Shown piece by piece: positions 25,720 through 35,165 of a DNA stretch of 64,000 bases. How positions within the stretch are numbered: position 1 is the stretch's first letter; the number at the start of each line of letters is the position of its first letter. The notes under the pieces are model-generated. The model was not told where the DNA came from. It searched no databases and saw only the letters and a list, made by a program, of their open reading frames with translations. A program made the translations under genes and the position numbers. Source of the stretch: an uncultured Acetatifactor sp. (GTDB lineage Bacteria > Bacillota > Clostridia > Lachnospirales > Lachnospiraceae); NCBI GenBank assembly GCA_910578215.1, contig CAJTPH010000004.1, positions 1 through 64,000 on the forward strand, read 5' to 3'.

Positions 25720-26112
25720 TATCCTGCTGGCTCATTCCTCTGGCATACATCGCCAGTACCTTATCTTCGATCCCGCTGACATCCTTTGAACGTTTTGATA
25801 TCAGCTGCGGATCAAAAGAGCCATCTCTGTCATGGGGAGAATCAATCTCAACTTCGCCCATTGTAGTCCTGATACTTTTATGGGTATAACCATTTCTGCG
25901 GTCAGCAGTCTCTTTATAACCGTGATCATTTTTATCATAGCCGAGATGGCTGTTCATCTCACCTTGAAGCATAGCTTCAAACATGGGGCCGAAGATATCC
26001 CTTAATGCATCGCATCCTGCACGTCCTCCGTGCAGGTGGGCTGGTAATGGTCAATGACCGCCTGTGCGATAGCTTTACTGGCCTCGCTTCTTTTGTTTTT
26101 ACGTGATGCCAT
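25706..26112 (-). pseudogene. IS256-type (mutator) transposase, N-terminal fragment with frameshift
   Basis: From the ATG at 26112 the frame gives MASRKNKRSEASKAIAQAVI and ends after VQDAMH at a TAA. Homology resumes in another frame at DIFGPMFEAMLQGEMNSHLG and runs to GMSQQDIAA. A direct duplication GATGCGATGC at the join adds five bases, which explains the frameshift. The protein stops at about 120 of the usual ~400 residues, where integrase sequence begins. The transposase is therefore dead twice over. Confidence 0.85.
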
Positions 26113-26174
26113 AAGTGCGTTACTCATAATCCTTTCGATTCCTTTCTTTTAATATACCGCACTTCAAGTTAAAA

Positions 26175-26216
26175 ATAAAGTATGTAAGTCTGTTACCGAT
26201 AACCTACATACTTTAT
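26175..26216. repeat. Inverted repeat beside the IS fragment
   Basis: ATAAAGTATGTA / TACATACTTTAT with an 18-base loop that itself contains GTTACCGATAAC. It lies 60 bases upstream of the transposase fragment and just downstream of the DUF3795 gene. It may be the IS terminal region or a terminator. Confidence 0.6.
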
Positions 26217-26241
26217 ATTACACTCTCAGATAAACAGGAGT

Positions 26242-26616
26242 TTAGCGTTTTCCTGTCTTAATAAATTCTATCAGCTTTTCCACATCGTCAAAATCATCAT
26301 AATCGCCAATAATTCCTTGGCGATGATATAGGATTCCTCTCTTTTCATTTTCCTCAAGGCAGTCAAGAAGGCTCTCTATCCCATATCTTTTTATAAACAA
26401 TGTAAAACCATATGGCTTGATTTTGTTCAGTAAGCCTCTTTTGCAATCCATTGCACAAGCATAACAGCCCAGGAATCCCTTTTTTATGGAGCATTTTCTG
26501 TTTTCACATTGGGTGTAATCAGGGCAGTTATCCGAATAACAGCCATTACATTTTACATTTTCTGAACACAGGCAGCAAGCGAGTCCACACCTTGCAATTC
26601 CCAATTCTCGTTTCAT
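26242..26616 (-). CDS. DUF3795 cysteine-rich protein
   Basis: 124 residues. The N-terminal two thirds carry about 13 Cys in pairs (ARCGLACCLC, CNGCYSDNC, CENRKC, CYACAMDC), the pattern of DUF3795 proteins, which probably bind zinc or an iron-sulfur cluster. The rest is helical and charged (ESLLDCLEENEKRGI). Function unknown. It stands alone beside the mobile-element scar, so it may be acquired DNA; base composition is visibly more AT-rich than in its neighbours. Confidence 0.85.
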   Translation of the reverse strand: MKRELGIARCGLACCLCSENVKCNGCYSDNCPDYTQCENRKCSIKKGFLGCYACAMDCKRGLLNKIKPYGFTLFIKRYGIESLLDCLEENEKRGILYHRQGIIGDYDDFDDVEKLIEFIKTGKR

Positions 26617-26700
26617 TCTTTACCCTCCCTAAATATCAATTTACGCTTCTCATTATACAAGACATACCGCGAAAAATCTTCCTCCATTTCTTAAAATTCT

Positions 26701-26850
26701 TTAATTAATAATTGTCCCTACAATTACCTTTGCAATCCAAAACAGTTCCTTTATGTCTGCCGGCTGCATCTGCTCAGAAGTCCTGCCATCGCTTGTCAAG
26801 CTAATTGTCATTCGTGATACAGTACTGTCCTCAATGACTCCAACAGTCAT
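26701..26850 (-). CDS. Possible small protein or gene remnant
   Basis: 49 codons from ATG 26850 to TAA 26701; the frame stays open for about 25 more codons upstream without an ATG. Translation begins MTVGVIEDSTVSRMTISLTS and ends IAKVIVGTIIN. It reads like protein, but no clear ribosome binding site was found and the family is not recognised. It may be a remnant of the mobile element region. The rest of 26617-27010 shows no gene. Confidence 0.35.
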   Translation of the reverse strand: MTVGVIEDSTVSRMTISLTSDGRTSEQMQPADIKELFWIAKVIVGTIIN

Positions 26851-27010
26851 ACTACGGGGAAGCCTCGAAAATGCCAGCAAAATGTGAAGCTTTCTGTTAC
26901 GGATAGGGATTTGTAAGTTGTCTTAATCAAATCCCCACGGCATTCGCCAAATGGATGCTGGCGCATCCGCTTGGCTTATTGCCCGCAGGAATAAAGTGAG
27001 GCTCCAGTCT

Positions 27011-27068
27011 CATAAAAAACGCAGAGCCGACTGACTTGTGAAAAATACATCACAGTCTGTCGGCTCTC
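27011..27068 (-). terminator. Terminator of the potABCD operon
   Basis: Minus-strand hairpin AGAGCCGACAGACTGTGA / TCACAAGTCAGTCGGCTCT followed by GCGTTTTTTATG. It lies directly after potD. Confidence 0.9.
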
Positions 27069-27094
27069 CTTATGTTCAATAAACAAATTCTCCC

Positions 27095-28330
27095 TTAAGC
27101 CAGCTCCCTCTTACGCTTCTGCCGCTTATAAATCAGAATGGCAATATACACCCCCAGAAATCCCAGAATGATTGCCACCAACACCATGGATTCTCCGGGA
27201 CCGCCCATCTTCACTTCCGCCCATAAACGATCCACCAGCTTGCTGGTATCTTCCGGCAGGTTCACAAATACCTCCGTGCGCTCCAGTATTTCGTCATCCG
27301 GATAATAAACGGGACTCTCCACCATTTCTTCGTCCATATACGCCTTTGCGGCGCTCTCCGGCGTGGAATACCCCACATAATTCATGTTGGCGCCGGCAAT
27401 TTCGGGATCGCACAGAAAATTGATATATGCCTCTGCCTCCGCCTTATGGCTGGAGGTGGCGGGAATACACATGGCATCCACAAAATAATTGGTTCCTTCT
27501 TCCGGCACGACAAATCGGATGCTGTCGCTGTTCTCAACCAGAATTGCCGCGTCTCCCGAATAGTAAGGCGCTATCCACGCCTCGCTGCTCTCCATCTTGT
27601 CAAAGATCCGGTCCATGACATAGGCCTGCACCAGAGGCTTCTGCTGTTTCAGCAGAGCTGCAGCCTCAGCCCACTCCTCTTGGTTAGTGGTATTTACCGA
27701 CTGTCCCAGCATGAACTGCGCAATCGCAAAGGAATCCCTGGGGTTATCAAACATCAGTATCTTACCGGCATAGCGGTCATCCCACAGGGCGGACCAGCTT
27801 GTGATCTCCTCCGCAATATAGTCCGTATTGTAAAATAAGCCCACCACTCCCCAGGTATACGGCACCGAATAGCGGCTTCCCGGGTCATAGTCAGGGTCGC
27901 GGAAGCGCTCGTCAATATACCGGAAATTGGGAATATTGGAATAGTCCAGCTCGGCAAGCATATTTTCATCAATAAGCTTGGACACCATATAGTCCGAGGG
28001 AATAATCACATCATAATCGGCTCCGCCGCCCACCAGCTTGGAATACAGCGCCTCATTGCTGTCAAAGGTTGTATAGTTGACCCTTATCCCTGTGCGCCGG
28101 GTAAATTCCTCGTTCACATCAGGAGAACCGTCCGTGCCATTGGCAATATACTCGCCCCAATTGTAAACATTAATGGTAACTCCCCTGTCCGCAGCCGCAC
28201 CTTCTTTAGCTTGACCGGTTCCGCCGGAAACGGATGGCTCCCCGGCAAGGACCGTTTGAACCGAAGACAGACAGAGAGCCAGACAGATTACCAGGCATAT
28301 ATTTACTCGCAGTAAACGTTCTTTTTTCAT
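27095..28330 (-). CDS. potD: Spermidine/putrescine-binding protein, membrane-anchored
   Basis: 411 residues. An N-terminal signal sequence (residues ~1-30, ICLVICLALCLSS) has no lipobox Cys at its end. The binding domain opens with INVYNWGEYIANG, the PotD/PotF signature, and continues with YDVIIPSDYMVSKLI and PYTWGVVGLFYNTDYI. The C-terminus carries a second hydrophobic helix (residues ~383-402) followed by the basic tail YKRQKRKRELA. The protein is therefore probably tethered by its C-terminus rather than by lipid, which is unusual for Gram-positive binding proteins. Last gene of the operon. Confidence 0.93.
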   Translation of the reverse strand: MKKERLLRVNICLVICLALCLSSVQTVLAGEPSVSGGTGQAKEGAAADRGVTINVYNWGEYIANGTDGSPDVNEEFTRRTGIRVNYTTFDSNEALYSKLVGGGADYDVIIPSDYMVSKLIDENMLAELDYSNIPNFRYIDERFRDPDYDPGSRYSVPYTWGVVGLFYNTDYIAEEITSWSALWDDRYAGKILMFDNPRDSFAIAQFMLGQSVNTTNQEEWAEAAALLKQQKPLVQAYVMDRIFDKMESSEAWIAPYYSGDAAILVENSDSIRFVVPEEGTNYFVDAMCIPATSSHKAEAEAYINFLCDPEIAGANMNYVGYSTPESAAKAYMDEEMVESPVYYPDDEILERTEVFVNLPEDTSKLVDRLWAEVKMGGPGESMVLVAIILGFLGVYIAILIYKRQKRKRELA

Positions 28331-28361
28331 ATGTGCACTCCTATTCCTGCTTTACCATTCC

Positions 28362-29180
28362 TTACACCCCTTGACGCTCCCGCTCCTTATCCGCCTTCAG
28401 CTCTCTGGCATTTCGCGCATTGATAATAATCAGCAGTACCATAACCACAGCGAACATGACCGTAGACAGAGCATTAATCTCCGGACTGATGCGCTTGCGG
28501 GTCATGGAATAAATATAAATAGGCAGAGTCTGAGTGGTTCCGCTGGTAAAGTAGCTTATCACAAAATCGTCAATGGAGAGCGTAAATGCCATGATCAGCC
28601 CGGTGACGATTCCTGGCATGATCTCCGGCAGCACCACCTTGAAGAACGCCTTCACCGGAGGGCACCCCAGATCCTGCGCCGCTTCGTAAAGGTTAGGGTC
28701 CATCTGGCGCAGCTTGGGCAGCACGGACAGTATCACGTAGGGCAGGCAGAAGGTTATGTGAGCCGCAAACAGTGTTCCCATTCCCAGACTTCTCCCGCCG
28801 AACAGTCTCACCGCGGACACAAACAGCAGCATCAGCGACACACCGGTGACGATCTCCGGATTCACCATGGGAAAGTTGGTAATATTCATCATAATCCTTC
28901 TGGGCAGCCTTTTCATGGAGTTGATGCCGATAGCCGCCATGGTGCCCAGCACGGTGGACGCCGCCGCCGATACCACCGCGATAAGCAGCGTATTGCACAG
29001 AGCCTCCATTATCAGCCGATCCTCAAAAAGCTTCCGGTACCAGCGTAAGGAAAACCCTCCCCACACCGTACGGCTGGCAGTCTCCGAGTCGTTGAAGGAA
29101 AATACGATCAGCACCAGGATGGGGGCATACAAAAACAGGAAAATGAGAAAGGTGTAAATGCGTGCGCCGGCCTTTTTCAT
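28362..29180 (-). CDS. potC: Polyamine ABC transporter permease PotC
   Basis: 272 residues, six membrane segments. The ABC permease loop EAAQDLGCPPVKAFFKVVLP (EAA motif) is near residue 175, and SIDDFVISYFTSG matches PotC/PotI. With PotB it forms the membrane channel. Its ATG overlaps the potB stop (ATGA). Confidence 0.95.
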   Translation of the reverse strand: MKKAGARIYTFLIFLFLYAPILVLIVFSFNDSETASRTVWGGFSLRWYRKLFEDRLIMEALCNTLLIAVVSAAASTVLGTMAAIGINSMKRLPRRIMMNITNFPMVNPEIVTGVSLMLLFVSAVRLFGGRSLGMGTLFAAHITFCLPYVILSVLPKLRQMDPNLYEAAQDLGCPPVKAFFKVVLPEIMPGIVTGLIMAFTLSIDDFVISYFTSGTTQTLPIYIYSMTRKRISPEINALSTVMFAVVMVLLIIINARNARELKADKERERQGV

Positions 29181-30001
29181 AACAGCATACCTCCTCCTGC
29201 CGCTTCTCCGTCGTCAAACTGATTCATAATGCCCATACAGATCAGAATAATCACCATCAGTACCAGCGAGACGGCCGACCCCAGATTGGGATTATAGGCG
29301 CTGCCCAGAAACTGCATATCGATCAGGTCTCCTATGAGCAGATTGCCGCCTCCCCCCAGCATTTTCGAGATGATAAAGGTACTGACCGCCGGAACGAATA
29401 CCATAGTCACACCGGAGATAATACCGGGCATACTCATCGGCACCACCACCTTCAAAAAAACCTCCCGGCTGTTGGCTCCCAGATCCTGGGCTGCCTCTAT
29501 CACACTCTTATCAATTTTAGTCAGCACCGAATAAAGAGGCAGGACCATATAGGGTATATAATTGTAAACCATGCCAAGCACCACCGCTCCCGCGGTGTTG
29601 ATCATGTGCAGCCGGGGCAGACCCAAGGCCGTCAGAACCGAATTGATCAGGCCGGTATCCTCCAGCAGCGCCATCCAGGCATAGGTTCGCAGCAGAAAAT
29701 TCATCCACATGGGCAGCATCACCAGCATTACCATTACATTCTGACGTCTGGCATTCATTTTGGAGATAATGTAAGCCAGGGGATAGCCCAGCCCAAGGGA
29801 AACCACCGTCGCCACCGCCCCCAGCCAGATGGAGCGGAGAAATACGTTGGAGTATTGCCCCACGCTTAAGATATTTTCCAGCGTAAAGCTGCCCGATTTA
29901 TCCGTAAAGGCAAAATAGCCTACCAGCAGCATGGGCAGCACGATAAAGACGGTCATCCAGACCGTGTAAGGGGCGGAGAGAAATTTGGAATCAGATTTCA
30001 T
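29177..30001 (-). CDS. potB: Polyamine ABC transporter permease PotB
   Basis: 274 residues, six membrane segments. EAA motif at EAAQDLGANSREVFLKVVVP; FLLRTYAWMALLEDTG is characteristic of PotB/PotH. The ATG at 30001 follows GGAGGGAG; 30007 is equally possible. The start lies inside the 3' end of potA, so translation is coupled. Confidence 0.94.
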   Translation of the reverse strand: MKSDSKFLSAPYTVWMTVFIVLPMLLVGYFAFTDKSGSFTLENILSVGQYSNVFLRSIWLGAVATVVSLGLGYPLAYIISKMNARRQNVMVMLVMLPMWMNFLLRTYAWMALLEDTGLINSVLTALGLPRLHMINTAGAVVLGMVYNYIPYMVLPLYSVLTKIDKSVIEAAQDLGANSREVFLKVVVPMSMPGIISGVTMVFVPAVSTFIISKMLGGGGNLLIGDLIDMQFLGSAYNPNLGSAVSLVLMVIILICMGIMNQFDDGEAAGGGMLL

Positions 30002-31139
30002 CGGCATCTCCCTCCTCTCCCGCCAGCGCCTCACTGGAAGCATTCCTGTCTTCTCCCATTTCATCGCTGAAGGTGCTGTAATCGCCAAACAGACCTGAAT
30101 ACTCCGACTTTGCCATGACGTGAATATCGTTGGGGGTCAGAGAAAGCCCTATGCGGTCGCCTGTCTCGCGGCATTCCGTAGACTGTATCATCCACTTAAA
30201 GCCCGCCACATCCACAATGATCTCATAGTGCACACCCTTAAAGGTCACTGCCGTAACCTCCCCGGTGATCAGGGTGGACTCCGGCTCCACTACCTTGATA
30301 TCCTCGGGCCGTATCACCACATCCACGGGAGTGTTGCTGCCAAATCCGCCGTCCAGACAATGGAAAACATGCCCGGCAAACTTCACGGAATAATCCTCCA
30401 GCATAACGCCGTCCAGTATATTGGATTCCCCGATAAAATCCGCCACAAAGGCATTCTCCGGCTCATTGTAGATATCCGTGGGAGTGCCGATCTGCTGTAT
30501 CATTCCCTTGTCCATTACCACCACGGTATCAGACATGGACAGAGCTTCCTCCTGATCGTGGGTGACAAACACAAAGGTGATCCCTGTCTGCTGCTGTATT
30601 TTTTTCAGCTCCGCCTGCATATCCTTGCGCAGCTTCAGATCCAGCGCACCCAGAGGCTCGTCCAGCAGCAAAACCTTGGGTTCGTTTGCCAGCGCCCGGG
30701 CGATGGCCACTCTTTGCTGCTGCCCGCCGGAAAGCTGGCTGACGCCCCGGTGGGCATAGCCGGTCATATCCACCATTGCCAGCATCCTGTTCACGGTCTC
30801 TTTAATCTTCTTCTCACTGCAGCCCTTCAGCCGCATGCCGAAGGCAATATTATTATAGACGTTCAGATGCGGGAACAGGGCATATTTCTGGAAAATAGTG
30901 TTGACCTCCCTCTTATGCGGGGGCAGGCTTGTAATATTCCGGTCATAAAAAAAGACATCGCCCGCATCCGGTTTAATAAATCCGGCAATAGTGCGCAGAG
31001 CAGTGGTCTTGCCGCATCCGGAGGGACCTAACAGGGTGACAAATTCCCCGTCGTGTATCGCCAGATTAAAGCCTCCCAGAACCTGCTCCCCATCATAGGA
31101 AACGGTGATATCTTTTAAGGAAATAATAGTATTTTTCAA
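29991..31139 (-). CDS. potA: Polyamine ABC transporter ATP-binding protein PotA
   Basis: About 382 residues. Walker A GPSGCGKTTA, Q-loop, signature LSGGQQQRVAIARAL, Walker B VLLLDEPLGALD and the H-loop FVTHDQEEAL are all present. The C-terminal ~120 residues form the TOBE regulatory domain (DVVIRPEDIKVV), with an acidic extra tail. AGGAG abuts the ATG at 31148 directly, so a TTG at 31139, nine bases away, is a better start. First gene of potABCD. Confidence 0.95.
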   Translation of the reverse strand: MKNTIISLKDITVSYDGEQVLGGFNLAIHDGEFVTLLGPSGCGKTTALRTIAGFIKPDAGDVFFYDRNITSLPPHKREVNTIFQKYALFPHLNVYNNIAFGMRLKGCSEKKIKETVNRMLAMVDMTGYAHRGVSQLSGGQQQRVAIARALANEPKVLLLDEPLGALDLKLRKDMQAELKKIQQQTGITFVFVTHDQEEALSMSDTVVVMDKGMIQQIGTPTDIYNEPENAFVADFIGESNILDGVMLEDYSVKFAGHVFHCLDGGFGSNTPVDVVIRPEDIKVVEPESTLITGEVTAVTFKGVHYEIIVDVAGFKWMIQSTECRETGDRIGLSLTPNDIHVMAKSEYSGLFGDYSTFSDEMGEDRNASSEALAGEEGDADEI

Positions 31140-31492
31140 TTGATGCATCTCCTTTGCGGTGGCGTGTCAGACGCGAATAAGCAGAAGCGGAAATCCTTGT
31201 CCTCCGCGAGCAGGTTGTTCGTCATATGCGCCGACTTCCTGCCGCCTGTGCAGGCATTACAGATGATTCAAGCGCATCTGACTCTGCTCGTTCGCGTAAA
31301 TGAGCTGCGTGCCTGTGTTATTCACACATAACCCGACCCGGTTTTTATCTGATTGCCTCCCGCAAAGGACGGTATTTTATTTCTCGCTTTTGTAAACCGC
31401 TTGAAAACTTTGGCAAAGAAACCGAGCCGCTTTTATGGCCATACCTACCTCCGAAAGCATGACCTTTTTCAGATACAAACGCAATGAAATAA

Positions 31493-31522
31493 CTATAAGG
31501 GATATCAGGGGGTTTTGTCAAT
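31493..31522 (-). promoter_or_regulatory. Promoter of potABCD
   Basis: TTGACA (31517-31522), 18 bases, TATAGT (31493-31498) on the minus strand. It leaves a leader of about 340 bases before potA in which I see no gene or recognised riboswitch. Confidence 0.7.
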
Positions 31523-31565
31523 CGTTTGACTCAATTTTCAATGTTCCTGAATATAGTTAATTCAC

Positions 31566-31594
31566 TTGACAAAAGATAATACCCAATATATATT
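31566..31594 (+). promoter_or_regulatory. Promoter of the AraC-type regulator
   Basis: TTGACA (31566-31571), 17 bases, TATATT (31589-31594). Divergent from the pot promoter. Confidence 0.75.
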
Positions 31595-31792
31595 TCAACC
31601 AAATCACGTGTCTGATTTTAGAACGGTTAGAGCTTCAGGTACTCTACACGCCGACTTTATCTTAACTTAGCAGAAAATGCAAAGAAACGAACCTGTTTTT
31701 GCAGTATATTGAATGAGAGAGCTTTATTAATCCGCGCAGGGCAACGCCGAGGCTGTGCAACAAATTCTCAGGCTGTCAGGAAAGGAGACGCT

Positions 31793-32665
31793 ATGGACTG
31801 GCTGAACGGGCTGAACAAGATTATGGGATATATTGAAGAAAATTTAACGGGAGAGCTGGACAAGGAAATGCTGGCGCGTATGGTGGGCTGTTCCATCTAT
31901 GAATTCTCAAGAGTTTTTTCCTTTTTGACAGGAATGCCCGTCTCGGAATACATCCGCCGCAGGCGTCTGTCACAGGCCGTATTTGATATACAGTCCGGCA
32001 GGGAGAAGATTGTGGATATTGCCTTAAAATATGGCTATGAATCCCCGGCGGCCTTTACCAGAGCCTTTAAAGATCTGCATGGAACGACGCCTCTCTCTGC
32101 CCGCGGAACAGGAATCTCCCTGAAGACCTACCCTCCCATGTCCTTTTCCCTCACTGTGAAAGGCGCCCAGAGCCTGAACTTCAGAATCGAAAAAAGAAAG
32201 GCCTTTCAGATCGCCGGGTTGGCAGGCTGCGACGAAGAATGTCCGGCAGGTGACAGCCTCACACCCCTGTGGCGCACTTTTATGGAAAAATACAACTCAT
32301 CCTTCTGGAACGGCGGAGGCACGAACGGCTATTATACCCCGCCCTTCTGGCAGGTAGGAGCCTATTGGTTTGAACCGGTAGACGGAAAGACAAAATCCAT
32401 AATAGGGGCGGAATATAAGGGGAGAAAGCCGGAAGGAACGACGGTGGAAACCATTCCTGCCGCCACATGGGCCGTATTTTCCATCACCTCCCCCACGGGG
32501 ATAGAATATGTGCCTGCCGCTTACGCCAAAATTATGACGGAGTGGTTTCCGGCAAGCCGATATCGGAGGGATGAGCAGACGCCGAGCCTTGAGGTTTTTC
32601 CGGAAGGAGATGCCGCTGAAAAAGGCTACACATGGGAGATCTGGATACCAATCATAGCTTCTTAA
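31793..32665 (+). CDS. AraC-family regulator with GyrI-like effector domain
   Basis: 290 residues. Two helix-turn-helix motifs at residues ~8-105 (GELDKEMLARMVGCSIYEFS and IVDIALKYGYESPAAFTRAF) come first, followed by a GyrI-like small-molecule binding domain (SFSLTVKGAQSLNFRIEKRK, WEIWIPI at the end), as in Rob or BmrR-type sensors. The ATG at 31793 has AAAGGAG upstream; the longer frame from 31709 lacks one. The ligand is unknown. The transglutaminase-like gene follows by 24 bases and is probably its partner in an operon. Confidence 0.9.
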   Translation: MDWLNGLNKIMGYIEENLTGELDKEMLARMVGCSIYEFSRVFSFLTGMPVSEYIRRRRLSQAVFDIQSGREKIVDIALKYGYESPAAFTRAFKDLHGTTPLSARGTGISLKTYPPMSFSLTVKGAQSLNFRIEKRKAFQIAGLAGCDEECPAGDSLTPLWRTFMEKYNSSFWNGGGTNGYYTPPFWQVGAYWFEPVDGKTKSIIGAEYKGRKPEGTTVETIPAATWAVFSITSPTGIEYVPAAYAKIMTEWFPASRYRRDEQTPSLEVFPEGDAAEKGYTWEIWIPIIAS

Positions 32666-32689
32666 ACAGGAAAGAGAGGAAACAAACGA

Positions 32690-33613
32690 ATGAATGAAAC
32701 AGTCTATCAGCCCTATCTGGAAACCAGCGTATATACATACCCGGGAGCGTACAGGGAATATTTGGTCTCGCTGCCGGACGATATCCCGGCTCTGGGCAAG
32801 CTGATCTGTGATCAGCTCACTCACCCCACACTGCTGTACACGCCTCCCTCACCTTATCTGGAGGATACCTACTTCGGGAAGTTTTCTTCCTATCCCAAAG
32901 AGCGCTTCAAGGATGAGGACGAGCTGTTTGTCACCACTGCGGCTATGGTGGCGGAGATCTTCCGTTTGGATGAACGCGGCTTTGCCACCGGAAAGGATGT
33001 GACAAAAAGGATTACCGTGTCCTGCCGCCACGCCTCCGTATTGTTCAGCGCGATCCTGAAAGCCAAGGGGATTCCCTGCCGCTCAAGGGCAGGCTTCATT
33101 GATTTCGGAAACGACGGCGACTGCTACATAGAGCATTGGGTAAACGAGTATTGGAGCTTTGCAAAAAACCGGTGGATACTTGTTGATGTGGACGGGTATT
33201 ACGAATATGAGCGGCGGTTTGGCTACAGCCAGTTTGACCTGCCTCGCCGCAAATTTCTTACCGCCTCGGATGCCTGGCTTGGTCTGAGGGACAATACATT
33301 AGATAAAAAAATAAAGCTGTTCTCACAGGAGCCGGATATTTCGGAGGGAGTCTGCGGATATCTGTTTATGGACTTCCACTCGCTGATGAACAACGAAATA
33401 TTTTATTCCCATCAGCCAAAATATCTCCGCCGCCGGTTTCATCAGCTGAGCCTGGAGGAATTGGCGGAGCTTGACCAGCTTGCCCTTCTGATATTGGAAA
33501 GCCCCGATATGGTCATTCACAAAAAGCAGGAGCTTATGGAGCGACACGAAAAATTTTTTATCCTGACAAACAGCAATATGGATGAGCTTGAATCTGCTTT
33601 ATCGCAGAGCTGA
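32690..33613 (+). CDS. Transglutaminase-like cysteine peptidase-fold protein
   Basis: 307 residues, no signal peptide. The catalytic triad of the transglutaminase-like fold is visible: Cys in TVSCRHASVLFSAILK near residue 109, His in YIEHWVNEYW near 147, and Asp in WILVDVDGYYEY near 163. These intracellular members act as amidases or peptidases; the substrate is unknown. The C-terminal half is helical and family-specific. AGAGAGG precedes the ATG. It pairs with the AraC regulator upstream. Confidence 0.85.
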   Translation: MNETVYQPYLETSVYTYPGAYREYLVSLPDDIPALGKLICDQLTHPTLLYTPPSPYLEDTYFGKFSSYPKERFKDEDELFVTTAAMVAEIFRLDERGFATGKDVTKRITVSCRHASVLFSAILKAKGIPCRSRAGFIDFGNDGDCYIEHWVNEYWSFAKNRWILVDVDGYYEYERRFGYSQFDLPRRKFLTASDAWLGLRDNTLDKKIKLFSQEPDISEGVCGYLFMDFHSLMNNEIFYSHQPKYLRRRFHQLSLEELAELDQLALLILESPDMVIHKKQELMERHEKFFILTNSNMDELESALSQS

Positions 33614-33687
33614 CCTTTTATTCAGATCATGGATGGCGCAGTCCGGCAGACCCCTTGAGCCTCTGTCCTTACCGCCTCCTGCCGCCC

Positions 33688-35118
33688 TCACAGCAGCTCC
33701 TTCAGCAGCCTGTTCACCTCTGCCGGGTCCGCCTTTCCCTTCATCGCTTTCATGGTCTGCCCTACAAGGAAGCCCAGCGCCCTGTCCTTGCCGCTGCGAA
33801 AGTCCTGCACAGACTGCGGATTATCCGCAATGACCTTCTCTATGGTCCTGCGCAGGGCTCTCTCGTCATTTACGGTTCTTAAGCCCTTTTCCTCCACATA
33901 TTTCTCGGGATCAATATCCTCTCTGAACATTACCTCGAAAACTTCCTTTGCCACGGTGGAGTTGACCGCCCTGCTCTCCGTAAGCAAAATCAGCTTTGCC
34001 AGATTTTCCGGCGAGAACCTGATATCCTCCGGGTCAAGTTCATTTTCCTTTAACAGGCGCAGCGTCTCCCCCATGAGCCAGTTAGAAACCTTTTTGGGCT
34101 GATTGCAAAGGGCCGCTGCCGCCTCAAAAATATCTGCCATTCTCTTGGAGCCTGTAATAATATCGATATCATAATCGGGAATATCAAACTCCTTTTTGTA
34201 CCGCTTCCTCTTTTCAGTGGGAAGCTCAGGCTGTCTCGCGCGGATCTCCTCCAGAAATTCATCGCTTATGCTGACAGGCGTCAGGTCAGGATCAGGAAAA
34301 TAACGGTAATCCTGGGCATCCTCCTTGGAGCGCATGGCATAGGAGACCTCCTTTGCGTCATCCCAGCGCCTTGTCTCCTGCACCACGCATTTCCCCGCTT
34401 CCAGCAAATCGATCTGGCGGTTTTTCTCGCTCTCGATCGCCCGCGTTATGGCCCGGAAGGAATTCAGATTTTTCATCTCCGTGCGGGTGCCAAGCTCCGC
34501 CGTGCCGACCTGGCGGACGGACAAATTTACATCCGCACGCATGGAGCCCTCCTGAAGCTTACAGTCACTGGCTCCCAGGTATTGAATAATCAGCTTAAGC
34601 TTCTCAAGATATGCGATAACCTCCCGGGCGGTCCGCATATGGGGCTCAGATACAATCTCTATCAGAGGTACGCCGGAGCGGTTATAGTCCACCAGCGTAC
34701 AATCCTCCCGTTCGTCGTGAATCAGCTTACCCGCATCCTCCTCCATATGGATCTCATGGATGCCCACCCTCTTTTCGCCCTCCTCCCCCTCGATCTCCAC
34801 ATACCCGTTCCTGCAGATGGGAAGATAGAGCTGGGAGATCTGATAATTCTGGGGATTATCCGGATAAAAATAGTTTTTCCTGTCAAATCTGCAATATCTT
34901 GCGATATCGCAGCCCGTGGCAAGCCCCACGGCCACGGCGTACTCCAGCACCTTTTTGTTCAGCACAGGCAGCGCGCCCGGCATACCGGTGCATACGGGGC
35001 AGGTATGGGAATTGGGCCTGCCCCCAAACTCCGTGGAGCAGCCGCAGAAAATCTTGGTTTTTGTGGCAAGCTCCACATGAACCTCCAGCCCTATTACGGT
35101 CTCGTATAATCTTGACAT
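33688..35118 (-). CDS. gatB: Asp/Glu-tRNA amidotransferase subunit B
   Basis: 476 residues. GatB phosphorylates and helps transamidate Asp-tRNA(Asn)/Glu-tRNA(Gln). Seen: YETVIGLEVHVELATKTKIF, CPVCTGMPGALPVLN, FDRKNYFYPDNPQNYQISQ, GSMRADVNLSV, EMKNLNSF and RSKEDAQDYRYFPDPDLTPV, with a YqeY-like tail. Third gene of gatCAB, after a 47-base gap. Confidence 0.97.
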   Translation of the reverse strand: MSRLYETVIGLEVHVELATKTKIFCGCSTEFGGRPNSHTCPVCTGMPGALPVLNKKVLEYAVAVGLATGCDIARYCRFDRKNYFYPDNPQNYQISQLYLPICRNGYVEIEGEEGEKRVGIHEIHMEEDAGKLIHDEREDCTLVDYNRSGVPLIEIVSEPHMRTAREVIAYLEKLKLIIQYLGASDCKLQEGSMRADVNLSVRQVGTAELGTRTEMKNLNSFRAITRAIESEKNRQIDLLEAGKCVVQETRRWDDAKEVSYAMRSKEDAQDYRYFPDPDLTPVSISDEFLEEIRARQPELPTEKRKRYKKEFDIPDYDIDIITGSKRMADIFEAAAALCNQPKKVSNWLMGETLRLLKENELDPEDIRFSPENLAKLILLTESRAVNSTVAKEVFEVMFREDIDPEKYVEEKGLRTVNDERALRRTIEKVIADNPQSVQDFRSGKDRALGFLVGQTMKAMKGKADPAEVNRLLKELL

Positions 35119-35165
35119 TTTTTCTCCTGTTTCCAGCTGCCGCCTGGGTCAGCTTATCCCATTCT

